A stretch of DNA of 64,000 nt. Origin: Mariluticola halotolerans (GTDB lineage Bacteria > Pseudomonadota > Alphaproteobacteria > Rhizobiales > Devosiaceae). Under the pieces are notes generated by a model. The model had not been told where the DNA came from. It did no database searches and saw nothing but the letters and a program-made list of their open reading frames with translations. The position numbers and the translations under genes are program-made. This document shows positions 27,440 through 35,874 of this stretch, one piece after another. Each line of letters begins with the position of its first letter. Within the stretch, counting starts at the first letter, position 1. The stretch is from contig NZ_CP090960.1 in the NCBI RefSeq assembly GCF_021611515.1, positions 2,710,001-2,774,000 on the forward strand, in the 5' to 3' direction.

Positions 27440-28414
27440 ATGTGGGATTTTAGTGTTGGCGCCGCGATGGGGCTCATGGTGCGGACCCTGCCATTTATTC
27501 TCATGCGGATGGCGGTCTATTTCGGCATTACGCTGGCCTATATTCTAGTGACCGGGGTGGGCGCGGGTATCGGGTTTGGCGTTGGCGCGCTTGGCGATGG
27601 TGGTTTCCAGGCAAGTTCGACCTTCTGGGGCGGGGCCATCGGCTTTGGCGTTGTCGGGGCCGTGATGTACTGGGCGCGGGAATATATCCTTTATATTGTC
27701 AAAGCGGGTCACATTGCCGTTCTGGTCGAACTGCTTGATGACAAGCCCATGCCGGGCGGCCGATCGCAGATTGAGCATGGTAGCGCCGTCGTCAAGGAAC
27801 GGTTCGCAGAGGCCAGTGTCCTGTTCGCGGTCGATCAGTTGATCAAGGGGGTTTTGGGGGCGATTACCGGATTGATCCGGGGTGTGCTGTCCATTCTGCC
27901 CTTGCCGGGTATTCAGCAATTGATCGGCATTTTGCGGGCCTTCTTGCGTGTTGCGGTTGGCTTTATCGATGAGGTGATCCTGGCCCATGCCATTCGGACC
28001 GGTTCCACCAATCCCTGGGATTCCGCCAGGGAAGCGCTTGTTCTTTACGGGCAGAACTACAAGGTCATGCTCAAGAATGCTGCCTGGCTGGCGGTTTTCG
28101 TTTATTTTTTAAGCTTCATCGTGTTCCTGGTCATGCTGGCCCCCGCCGCGCTCATTGTCTATCTGATGCCGGGCGCATGGGCTGCTGGCGGGTTCGTTTT
28201 TGCCCTGTTGTTCGCATGGAGCGTCAAGGCTTCGTTGCTGGAGCCTTTTGCGATCACCTGCCTGATGCAGGTCTATTTCAAAACCATCGAGGGGCAGCAG
28301 CCTGATCCTGAATGGGATGCGCGGCTTGAACAGATGTCGGGCAAGTTCCGCAAGCTGAAATCACGTGCGTTGGGCTATCCATCCAGCGCCGATGCCCGCG
28401 GCGAGCCTGCCTGA
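27440..28414 (+). CDS. Unrecognised multi-pass membrane protein
   Basis: A 324-residue membrane protein. A Gly-rich N-terminal pair of helices (VTGVGAGIGFGVGALGDGG) and a middle segment with LIRGVLSILPLPGIQQLIGIL precede two or three C-terminal helices (VFVYFLSFIVFLVMLAPAALI). The soluble tail is basic. No family is recognised. GGAGGA at 27431-27436 supports ATG 27440 over the upstream ATG 27425. It is followed after 24 bases by the VWA protein and probably forms a unit with the exported proteins downstream. Confidence 0.75.
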   Translation: MWDFSVGAAMGLMVRTLPFILMRMAVYFGITLAYILVTGVGAGIGFGVGALGDGGFQASSTFWGGAIGFGVVGAVMYWAREYILYIVKAGHIAVLVELLDDKPMPGGRSQIEHGSAVVKERFAEASVLFAVDQLIKGVLGAITGLIRGVLSILPLPGIQQLIGILRAFLRVAVGFIDEVILAHAIRTGSTNPWDSAREALVLYGQNYKVMLKNAAWLAVFVYFLSFIVFLVMLAPAALIVYLMPGAWAAGGFVFALLFAWSVKASLLEPFAITCLMQVYFKTIEGQQPDPEWDARLEQMSGKFRKLKSRALGYPSSADARGEPA

Positions 28415-28438
28415 ACCGTCGAAAGAGAGATGCATAGC

Positions 28439-30715
28439 ATGAGAAATTTCACTTTCCTGTCATTCGTGATCGCCTTGTTTTTGACGCCTGCAATGGCGTC
28501 TGCATCCGAGGATGTGGTTGTTGTTTATGATGCTTCTGGTTCGATGTGGGGGCAGATCGAGGGTGTGTCCAAGATCGAGATTGCCCGCGAGGTCATGGGC
28601 GATCTCGTTGATAACTGGTCGGCAGATGTCAATCTGGGGCTGGTTGCCTATGGGCATCGCCGGGAAGCGGATTGTGGCGATATCGAAACCGTTATCGCAC
28701 CCGGACCGCTGGACCGGGCGCGCTTTCTGAGCGCGGTCAACGAAATTCGCCCCAATGGGCGCACGCCTTTGTCCGCAGCTGTGGCCCACGCGGCCGAGTT
28801 GCTCGCCTGGCGCGACAATCCGGCGACTGTGGTACTGATTTCCGACGGGCTGGAGACTTGCCAGGCTGATCCATGTGCGCTTTCCGCGCAACTTGCCGCG
28901 CAAGGGGTGGGCTTCACCACGCATGTCATCGGTTTTGACCTGACGCAGGAAGAACATGCACAACTCGCCTGCATTGCCGAGAATACCGGTGGTGTTTTTG
29001 TGCCGGCGCAGGATGCAGACGAGCTGCATGACGCCATCGCGCAGGTGCAGAGTGTTATCGATCTGAAGCCGGTGGCAGCGCCTGAACCTGCCGAGACGCC
29101 GGTTGCCGCGCCAGATGTCGTTCTCACCGCGCCTGAACAAGTCACCATTGGTGCGACATTCCCTGTCTCGTGGTCGGCGACGATCAACACATCGGATTAT
29201 GTGGGGATTGTGCCGATGGGGGCTGATGAGGGCGAGCGGGGCAACCATCTGGTTGTCCGGGACGCAAGTAAGGGCGAACTCACCGCGCCGGCTGAACCGG
29301 GTCTTTATGAGGTGCGCTATATTCTTTACGAGGGACGCTCGACCATTGGGCGGGCGACCATTGAGGTCACTGACGCTACGGTATCACTCACCGCGCCTGA
29401 ACAAGTCACCATTGGTACGACATTCCCTGTCTCGTGGTCGAAGAGCATCAACACCTCGGATTATGTGGGGATTGTGCCGATGGGGGCTGATGAGGGCGAG
29501 CGGGGCAACCATCTGGTTGTCCGGGACGCAAGTGAGGGCGAACTGACCGCGCCGGCTGAACCGGGTCTCTATGAGGTGCGCTATATTCTTTATGAGGGGC
29601 GCTCGACCATAGGGCGGGCAACCATTGAGGTCACTGAAGCTACAGTATCGCTCACAGCGCCAGAACAAGTTACCACCGGTGCGACATTCCCTGTCTCGTG
29701 GTCGGCGACGATCAACACATCTGATTATGTGGGGATTGTACCGATGGGGGCTGATGAGGGCGAGCGGGGCAATCATCTGGTTGTCCGGGACGCAAGTGAG
29801 GGCGAACTGACCGCGCCGGCTGAACCGGGTCTTTATGAGGTGCGCTACATTCTTTACGAGGGACGCTCGACCATTGGGCGGGCAACCATTGAGGTCACTG
29901 ACGCGACAGTATCGCTCACCGCGCCTGAACAAGTCACGACCGGTGCGACATTCCCTGTGACCTGGTCGGCGACGATCAACACATCTGATTATGTGGGGAT
30001 TGTACCGATGGGGGCTGATGAGGGCGAGCGGGGCAATCATCTGGTTGTCCGGGACGCAAGTGAGGGCGAACTGACCGCGCCGGCTGAACCGGGTCTTTAT
30101 GAGGTGCGCTATATTCTTTACGAGGGACGCCGGACAATGGCCAGCACGCCGATAGAGGTGGGCGAGCCCGAGATTGTGGTGACCGGTCCGGGCACGGTTC
30201 GGGCAGGGTCTGAGGTGACGGTTTCATGGTCGACGACGATCAACACCTCGGATTATGTCGGCATTGTTCCGGTGGGGGCCGATGAAGGCGAACGGGGCAT
30301 TCATCTGGTCGTTCGGGAGGCAAGCGAAGGCCGTCTGACCGCGCCATCCGAGCCGGGTCTTTATGAGGTGCGTTATATCCTTTTTGAAGGCCGGCGGACC
30401 CTGGCACGGGACAGCTTCGAGGTCGTGGCCGCCGATGCCCCGCTTGATGAAGGTGCAGGCCTTTCCGTCCCCGCGACGGCTGCGCCCGGGAGCAGCATCA
30501 CAGTGACCTGGACGGCCGATAGCGCCGGTGCCAATCATCGCATCGCGCTGGCGCGCATCGATCAGCCTGATTTCAGTTGGGTTGGTGCCTATCCGGCAAA
30601 CGAGAACAAGACGCTTGAAATTACTCTCCCCGATGAACCTGGCACCTATGAGGTGCGCTTCCTTGATATTGGGGCGCAAGCGGTTCTGGGCCGTTCCATT
30701 ATTGAGGCTCAATAA
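28439..30715 (+). CDS. Exported VWA-domain protein with tandem Ig-like repeats
   Basis: 758 residues. Signal peptide 1-22 (ending MASA), then a von Willebrand A domain (about 25-205) with an intact MIDAS: DASGSMWG, the Thr in NGRTPLS and the Asp in ISDGLETC. A Pro/Ala linker leads to five 88-residue repeats, each with INTSDYVGIVP and EPGLYEVRYIL, and a sixth, more divergent unit at the C-terminus. Four repeats are almost identical in DNA, so they expanded recently. The protein is secreted or periplasmic, with metal-dependent adhesion or binding likely. ATG 28430 is an alternative start. The stop overlaps the next ATG (TAATG). Confidence 0.87.
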   Translation: MRNFTFLSFVIALFLTPAMASASEDVVVVYDASGSMWGQIEGVSKIEIAREVMGDLVDNWSADVNLGLVAYGHRREADCGDIETVIAPGPLDRARFLSAVNEIRPNGRTPLSAAVAHAAELLAWRDNPATVVLISDGLETCQADPCALSAQLAAQGVGFTTHVIGFDLTQEEHAQLACIAENTGGVFVPAQDADELHDAIAQVQSVIDLKPVAAPEPAETPVAAPDVVLTAPEQVTIGATFPVSWSATINTSDYVGIVPMGADEGERGNHLVVRDASKGELTAPAEPGLYEVRYILYEGRSTIGRATIEVTDATVSLTAPEQVTIGTTFPVSWSKSINTSDYVGIVPMGADEGERGNHLVVRDASEGELTAPAEPGLYEVRYILYEGRSTIGRATIEVTEATVSLTAPEQVTTGATFPVSWSATINTSDYVGIVPMGADEGERGNHLVVRDASEGELTAPAEPGLYEVRYILYEGRSTIGRATIEVTDATVSLTAPEQVTTGATFPVTWSATINTSDYVGIVPMGADEGERGNHLVVRDASEGELTAPAEPGLYEVRYILYEGRRTMASTPIEVGEPEIVVTGPGTVRAGSEVTVSWSTTINTSDYVGIVPVGADEGERGIHLVVREASEGRLTAPSEPGLYEVRYILFEGRRTLARDSFEVVAADAPLDEGAGLSVPATAAPGSSITVTWTADSAGANHRIALARIDQPDFSWVGAYPANENKTLEITLPDEPGTYEVRFLDIGAQAVLGRSIIEAQ
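29117..30436 (+). repeat. Five in-frame 264-bp tandem repeats inside the VWA gene
   Basis: Units begin at 29117, 29381, 29645, 29909 and 30173, each exactly 264 bases (88 codons). The GAACAAGT landmark recurs at 29135, 29399, 29663 and 29927. Units 1-4 are nearly identical, while unit 5 keeps the period but has diverged. Exact period and reading frame mean unit loss or gain would leave the frame intact. Confidence 0.95.
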
Positions 30716-31506
30716 TGGTGCAACGGCTGAAATGGTTGGGGATCGGGCTGACGGTTCTGGGTCTTGGCGGGTTTCCCGGCTTGGCTTTGGCAGAGATCGA
30801 CGGACATGGTCCTGATGCCTGGCAGGTCCACGGTGTGCCAGCCAATGATGTGCTCAATGCCCGCATGGGACCTGGCACGAATTATCCGGTGATCGAGACA
30901 TTTGCCCCTGATGAAAGGGGGCTGGAACAGATCACCTGCGTCCCCTTTTACACGATGGCGCATTTCACGGAGATGACCGATGCACAACTGGACAGCCTGC
31001 CGGCACGCTGGTGCCTGATGCGTTCTGCGGATTTGCGCCGGGCGGGCTGGGTGGCCGCGCGCTATCTGATCGAGGATGGTGCCGAGCTGCTGGATGCGCC
31101 GACCACGAATGTTTCTGACGGGGCCGGTGACGGGCTGATTTTTCAGGCGCAGGATCTTGTGCGTGCGCTTTACGAGAATGCGTATCTCGCCACGATCGGG
31201 GGGCCTCATCCGCTCGATCCGGCAAACGCGGGCGCTTATTTTTCGTCCGATTTGGTCGCGGCCATGCGTGCGCAACCGCTTCAGGCCGACCCGCTTTACG
31301 GGGCGCAGGATTTTGATGGCAGCGTGAGCGAGCCAGAGCCTGATCCGGATCAGCCGATGTTGCGCGGCATGATTACGCTCAATGTCGAGATCGTGAATTT
31401 CGGCCAGAAGCACACCGCTGTCTTCCGGTTGCGTGCCGACCCGACCCAGCCGGGTGCGCCCATTCGTATTTTCCGTATCGAACACGATGGCTGGTCGTTC
31501 CCGTGA
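30715..31506 (+). CDS. Exported SH3-domain protein
   Basis: 263 residues with a signal peptide (1-26, ending GLALA). A bacterial SH3 domain (about 40-118) is recognisable by LNARMGPGTNYPVI and a closing GWVAARYL. The C-terminal half carries an acidic linker (EPEPDPDQP) and a beta-rich end. Two extra cysteines in the SH3 region (near ITCVPFY and RWCLM) could form a disulfide. Bacterial SH3 domains often bind peptidoglycan. Its ATG overlaps the VWA stop codon, so the two are probably co-produced. Confidence 0.82.
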   Translation: MVQRLKWLGIGLTVLGLGGFPGLALAEIDGHGPDAWQVHGVPANDVLNARMGPGTNYPVIETFAPDERGLEQITCVPFYTMAHFTEMTDAQLDSLPARWCLMRSADLRRAGWVAARYLIEDGAELLDAPTTNVSDGAGDGLIFQAQDLVRALYENAYLATIGGPHPLDPANAGAYFSSDLVAAMRAQPLQADPLYGAQDFDGSVSEPEPDPDQPMLRGMITLNVEIVNFGQKHTAVFRLRADPTQPGAPIRIFRIEHDGWSFP

Positions 31507-31531
31507 CGACCGCAATGTGAGGATTTCCAGT

Positions 31532-32086
31532 ATGAACCTTGTGTCAAACCCCCATGTACCCGCCCTTGGCGTTTTCGGACTTTTCCTGTGTCTGGTGCCG
31601 CCAGCGCTGGCCCAGATCGAGAGCACGCCAATCGGTGCCGTCAACGCCACCATCAATGGCGCACCCTATGCAGGAGAAACCCTTGAGGTGCCCTCAGAGG
31701 GAACCGCCACGGCGGAATTCCGGTCATTCGGGCCGGTGACATCGCTCACTGTGCAGGCGCTGGACCCCCAGGCTGAAAGCATGATGCACAACGTGTTGTC
31801 GGTCGAGATTTCGCTGATGGGCGAGACCGCATCCGCCTCTATTATGGAGGCTTCGGTCTCTTATTGGCCCGGTGGCATGAGCGCCCCATTCTATCATAGT
31901 GAGGACAGCGGGACTGGCACCGAAATTGTGCTTGATGCCCTTTCTCTATCGGCGGGAGCATCCGCCATCACGGGCAGTTTTACAGCCGTTGTGTGCCGCA
32001 AGGACGATTTTTTTGCCGAGACCGATACGAGCGATTGCCTGCCGGTTGAAGGCAGTTTCGATACGGCCTTGCGCAAAGCCGATTGA
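31532..32086 (+). CDS. Small exported protein of unknown family
   Basis: 184 residues with a signal peptide (about 1-27, ending PPALA). The mature part looks like a beta-sandwich (AVNATINGAPYAGETLEVP, TATAEFRSFGPVTSLTVQAL, SVEISLM). Two cysteines near the C-terminus (VVCRKDD and SDCLPVEG) are spaced for a disulfide. It follows the SH3 gene by 25 bases with TGAGGA upstream of ATG 31532 and is the last gene of the secreted cluster. Function is unknown. Confidence 0.78.
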   Translation: MNLVSNPHVPALGVFGLFLCLVPPALAQIESTPIGAVNATINGAPYAGETLEVPSEGTATAEFRSFGPVTSLTVQALDPQAESMMHNVLSVEISLMGETASASIMEASVSYWPGGMSAPFYHSEDSGTGTEIVLDALSLSAGASAITGSFTAVVCRKDDFFAETDTSDCLPVEGSFDTALRKAD

Positions 32087-32169
32087 GCCCTTGATGGTTT
32101 GATGATCCAGCCGCCAGTCGCTGGAAGCGACAGGCACGCGCGATCCCGGTTTCGCTGCGACCAGTTTGT

Positions 32170-33429
32170 CTAAAGCACCAAAAAGCCAATAAGGCTTGCG
32201 GCGATGACGACGGCCCATGCGGGACATTTCCAGCTGGCAAGCGCGATGAAGCTGGCGGCTGCGATTGCCATGGTTTTGGGTGAGGTGACACCGGAGGTAA
32301 AGACCGGGTCATAAAGCGCGGCGGCGAGCAGGCCGACCACGGCGGCATTGATGCCGCCAAGCGCCCGCTGCGCCAATGGCGCGTTGCGCAATCTCTCCCA
32401 AAAGGGCAGCACGCCCATGACGAGCAGGGTCGAGGGGACAAAAATGGCAACAAGGGCGATGCCTGCACCCAGAAGCCCATTTGGCGGTGTGATCATGGCC
32501 GCGCCGAGATAGGCGGCAAAGGTGAACAGGGGGCCCGGCACTGCCTGTGCGGCACCATAACCGGCCAGAAAGGCCTCGCGCCCGATCATGCCTTCGGTGA
32601 CAAATTCTGCCTGCAGCAAGGGCAGCACCACATGCCCCCCGCCAAACACCAATGCCCCTGCGCGATAAAAACCATCGATCAGGGTGAGGGCACCATTGTC
32701 GCCGTTTGCCGCAAGGAATGGCAGACCGGCAAGCAAAACGAAAAACAACGCCAGCAAGGTTAGTGCGGTGCGCGGGCCGGTCGTCAGGCGCAGGCTTGTG
32801 TCGGGCGATGTCACAGGCCCGACGGGCCGCAATATTGCGAGGCCGGCCAGGCCGCCGAACAGGATAACGAGTATTTGGCCAAGGGTCGCGGGCATTAGCA
32901 GGGCACCAATCATCCCAAGAAGCGCGATGCCCGCCCGTTGGCCATCCGGGGTCAACATGCGCGCCATGCCCAGAACGGCGTGAGCGACAACGCCAACGGC
33001 GGCGGCTTTCAGGCCCAGAATCCAGCCGGTTCCTGCCAATGCCTCAAGACTGCCGGCGCCATAGGCAAAGGCGATCAAAAGCAATGCCGAGGGCAGGGTG
33101 AACCCCAGCCATGCGGCGAACAGGCCGGGATAACCCGCCCGTGTCAGCCCGATGGCCATGCCGACCTGGCTGGACGCGGGACCCGGCAAAAACTGGCAGA
33201 GGGCCACCAGATCGGCATAGGCGCGTTCGCCCAGCCATTTGCGGCGCACCACGAAAGCCTCGCGGAAAAACCCAAGATGCGCGACCGGCCCGCCAAAGCA
33301 GGTGAGGCCCAGACCCAGAAACACTGTAAAGACCTCAATCGCGGTCCCTTTGCCGCCAAGGGTCTCAGGGCTGGCATGGTCGTTCGGCATATGATGTGTC
33401 CCCGGGGGCGTTGGTTGCGGATTGTCCAT
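32170..33429 (-). CDS. chrA: Chromate efflux transporter, ChrA family
   Basis: A 419-residue two-domain (long-chain) CHR transporter with about ten membrane segments. Each half carries the family motif: FGGPVAHLGFFREAFV and LPGPASSQVGMAIG in the N-terminal half, FGGGHVVLPLLQAEFV and VPGPLFTFAAYLG in the C-terminal half. ChrA proteins export chromate with a proton. No chrB or chrR neighbour is present, so some other oxyanion cannot be excluded. An in-frame ATG at 33390 is an alternative start. Confidence 0.9.
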   Translation of the reverse strand: MDNPQPTPPGTHHMPNDHASPETLGGKGTAIEVFTVFLGLGLTCFGGPVAHLGFFREAFVVRRKWLGERAYADLVALCQFLPGPASSQVGMAIGLTRAGYPGLFAAWLGFTLPSALLLIAFAYGAGSLEALAGTGWILGLKAAAVGVVAHAVLGMARMLTPDGQRAGIALLGMIGALLMPATLGQILVILFGGLAGLAILRPVGPVTSPDTSLRLTTGPRTALTLLALFFVLLAGLPFLAANGDNGALTLIDGFYRAGALVFGGGHVVLPLLQAEFVTEGMIGREAFLAGYGAAQAVPGPLFTFAAYLGAAMITPPNGLLGAGIALVAIFVPSTLLVMGVLPFWERLRNAPLAQRALGGINAAVVGLLAAALYDPVFTSGVTSPKTMAIAAASFIALASWKCPAWAVVIAASLIGFLVL

Positions 33430-33516
33430 AGCCGCCGATCATGACGCCTTTATTGGCGGTGCGACTGGAACTGAAATTATCCGGTCGCCGGCCGTTTCAG
33501 GGTTATTGTCCGTCCT

Positions 33517-34071
33517 TTAGTCCGACAGCGCACCAAGCCGGCTTTTTACATAGTCGATAGGCGGGGTTTTAAAGCCCATGCGCGCCCAGGCGGCGACAAG
33601 CCGCAGAATGAACCGGGCCGGGGAGCTTTTGTAGACGGGGATATTGTCCGCGGTGTTCAGGCTGTCCGTGCCGGTCATGATGCGCATTTCCGGGGCCGGG
33701 CGCTGGTCTTCCGGCATGCGATCATTGAAAATTGTTACCCAGTGCCCTTTGGTGAAATCGAGAAACATCGGGCTGTTGCAACAGGTGGCAATCACGCGGC
33801 GGGTGGGGGATTTCGGGTCGAGACGAAACTCACTCAAATTTGTCTCGCCGCGCATGCAATCGACCCGGTCTTTACGGAAAAGGGCAAAGGCGGTGCCGCC
33901 TGCTGCATCAAGAACGGGCGGGGCGTCCGGCAATGTGGCAATTTTTTCGGCGGCGGCCTTGCAGGACCCGCAATGACAAATGGCTGTGATGACCGGCTCC
34001 CCGTCTGCCCGCAACGCCACTTCGCCGCAACGGCAAACAATTATGTGTGCGTTCTCTAACGCTCTCGACAT
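33517..34071 (-). CDS. GFA/CENP-V-like zinc-binding protein
   Basis: A 184-residue soluble protein. Cysteines in CRCGEV (13-15) and CHCGSC near residue 33, plus a CC pair in IATCCNSPMF, match the zinc layout of the GFA (glutathione-dependent formaldehyde-activating)/CENP-V fold. The C-terminal region (about 140-184) is longer than usual and basic. The reaction is unknown; most members act on or bind small thiol adducts. The gene is monocistronic and divergent from the copper gene set at 34264. Confidence 0.78.
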   Translation of the reverse strand: MSRALENAHIIVCRCGEVALRADGEPVITAICHCGSCKAAAEKIATLPDAPPVLDAAGGTAFALFRKDRVDCMRGETNLSEFRLDPKSPTRRVIATCCNSPMFLDFTKGHWVTIFNDRMPEDQRPAPEMRIMTGTDSLNTADNIPVYKSSPARFILRLVAAWARMGFKTPPIDYVKSRLGALSD

Positions 34072-34263
34072 GCGTCAACCCTTTGTCCCAAAAGTACTAA
34101 TGTGACTGTACTTGTCTTATTCAGGCTGTCAATCGGCTGATATGGCCAGGTGGAAATGGCATGGGGATTGACGCTTTCCCGGTTTGCGGGCAGACATCAT
34201 GCCGCATCGTTATTGCCCCGGCGGGCCGCTAACTTCATGCGTGATTATCGGGAGCTTTAAGGC

Positions 34264-34626
34264 TTGAGACAGGCATTGCGGCAGATGTGCAGGGAAGCTG
34301 TGGCGGCACTCAGTGTGCTGGCGCTGGTATTCCTGTCATTCTCGCAAGCCCCGGTCAGCAATGATGGCGATACCGTTGCCCGCGAATTTTCCCAAATCGC
34401 GGTGGTCAGCTTTTGCGGTGATGGGGCCGCCGGCGACGCGCATGGTGTGCATGGGCCCTGCCATGGCTGCCGGGTTTCCCTTACCGCGCTGCCAGCCCCG
34501 CCAAGTGAGGCGGAGCCGGCGTTTGCAGCTTTTGCAGTTCTCGACTTTGCGCATGCGAACGATATTGCGCCACCCTTATTTCAGCGGGACGGCTATTCGT
34601 CGCGCGCGCCACCGGTTGCGGTCTGA
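34264..34626 (+). CDS. Small exported CHGC-motif protein upstream of PCu(A)C
   Basis: A 120-residue protein with an N-terminal hydrophobic segment (AALSVLALVFLSFSQAP) that acts as a signal or anchor. The mature part has a His/Cys-rich patch, HGVHGPCHGCR, plus Cys in VSFCGDG, which could hold a metal. It precedes a copper chaperone and a SCO protein by 54 bases, so copper handling is inferred. The start is TTG at 34264 with GGGAG about nine bases upstream; ATG 34288 is an alternative. The family is not recognised with certainty (DUF2946-like). Confidence 0.65.
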   Translation: MRQALRQMCREAVAALSVLALVFLSFSQAPVSNDGDTVAREFSQIAVVSFCGDGAAGDAHGVHGPCHGCRVSLTALPAPPSEAEPAFAAFAVLDFAHANDIAPPLFQRDGYSSRAPPVAV

Positions 34627-34680
34627 TTTCAAACTTGCGGTTTTGCCGCATCTTCAGACCTGATTTTACCGGAGTTCAAA

Positions 34681-35220
34681 ATGAACAATTTTATTATGCG
34701 TGCGGCATCCGCCGTTCTGATTGTTGCCACCCTTGCCTTGCCTGTTGCCGCCCATGAAAATCATGGCGTGCATGACGCGGATGCCGCTGTCATGCTGGGT
34801 GATCTTGAGATTACTGCCGCGTTTGCACGTGCCACGCTGCCGGGGGCACCCGTGGGCGGCGGCTTTGTGACCATTACCAATAATGGCACAGAGGATGACA
34901 CGCTGGTTTCCGCCACATCTGATTTTTCGGACAATGTGCAATTGCACAATATGAGTGTGGTCGATGGCGTGATGAAAATGCATGAAATGAAAGAGGGTAT
35001 TCCGGTACCCGCCGGTGAAACTGTGACGCTGGCGCCGGGCGGGTTGCACATCATGTTCATGCAGATCAAGGAACCGCTGGTGGAAGGCACGATGGCCAAA
35101 GTCACGCTGACCTTTGAGAAGGCGGGCACGACGGAGGTCATGCTCAATGTGCGCGGGATTGGTGCCAAAGCCGATGAAGCGATGGATCACGATCATTCCA
35201 TGACGCACAAGGCCAACTGA
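34681..35220 (+). CDS. Periplasmic copper chaperone PCu(A)C
   Basis: 179 residues with a signal peptide (1-24, ending LPVAA). The Cu(I) site H(x)nMx..HxM is visible as LHNMSVVDGVMKMHEM followed by GGLHIMFM, the PCuAC hallmark. A His/Met tail (MDHDHSMTHKAN) adds a likely second copper site. These proteins hand copper to the CuA or CuB centre of cytochrome oxidase together with SCO, whose gene follows after one base. Confidence 0.93.
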   Translation: MNNFIMRAASAVLIVATLALPVAAHENHGVHDADAAVMLGDLEITAAFARATLPGAPVGGGFVTITNNGTEDDTLVSATSDFSDNVQLHNMSVVDGVMKMHEMKEGIPVPAGETVTLAPGGLHIMFMQIKEPLVEGTMAKVTLTFEKAGTTEVMLNVRGIGAKADEAMDHDHSMTHKAN

Positions 35221-35221
35221 T

Positions 35222-35824
35222 ATGGCGAAAGCAAATCTTGTGCTGTTGCGCCGGGTGCTCTGGGGGCTGGTGGTTGTCGTTGGCGCTGTCGCCTCGGTGA
35301 CCTATTTCGTCTCCGGGCCGCCGCAACAGGCGGTGGAGGATATTGGTGGCGGGCAGTATAGCCTGATCGACCATACCGGGCAGCCCGTCGACCAGACCAT
35401 GTTCGCAGGGCATCCGTCACTGCTGTTCTTCGGTTTCACCCATTGCCCCGATGTGTGCCCGACAACGCTGGCCGACATGCAATACTGGTTCTCGGAACTG
35501 GGCGACTCGGCAGGAGACCTCAAGGGGTATTTTGTCACTGTTGATCCCGAGCGGGATACGCCGGAGATTATTGCTGGCTATGTGGGCTGGGTGTCCGACC
35601 GGATGGTTGGGATTACCGGCACGCAGGCCGAAATCGACAAGATGCTGGCGGCCTGGTACGCGTTTGGCGAAAGGGTGGAACTGGATGATGGTGATTACAC
35701 CATGAACCACACCGCGTCGGTTTTTCTGGTCAATGATCAGGGGCAGTTTGAAGGCACGATCGCCTATGGCGAGAATTCCGATGTGGCGCTGGAGAAAATC
35801 CGCAAGCTGCTTGCCAAGTCATAA
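35222..35824 (+). CDS. SCO1/SenC family copper-binding thioredoxin-fold protein
   Basis: 200 residues, anchored by one N-terminal helix (8-30). The copper and thiol site is C75 and C79 in HCPDVCP, with the distal His in TMNHTAS. SCO proteins reduce and metallate the CuA site of cytochrome c oxidase in the periplasm. Its ATG follows the PCu(A)C stop by one base, so the two are an operon. No oxidase genes are in the window. Confidence 0.93.
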   Translation: MAKANLVLLRRVLWGLVVVVGAVASVTYFVSGPPQQAVEDIGGGQYSLIDHTGQPVDQTMFAGHPSLLFFGFTHCPDVCPTTLADMQYWFSELGDSAGDLKGYFVTVDPERDTPEIIAGYVGWVSDRMVGITGTQAEIDKMLAAWYAFGERVELDDGDYTMNHTASVFLVNDQGQFEGTIAYGENSDVALEKIRKLLAKS

Positions 35825-35833
35825 CAGGCAAAT

Positions 35834-35853
35834 GGTCCGCCCACGGGCGGGCC
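35834..35853. terminator. Possible weak terminator after the SCO gene
   Basis: GGTCCGCCC and GGGCGGGCC form a short GC-rich hairpin ten bases after the SCO stop. Only a short pyrimidine stretch follows, with no true T-run, so termination strength is doubtful. Confidence 0.4.
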
Positions 35854-35874
35854 AACCCCTTCTTTAAGACAACG

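Noticed and set aside
29117-30436. Direct repeats considered as a CRISPR or satellite array
   Set aside because: The 264-base units are translated in frame with no spacers and continue a secreted protein.
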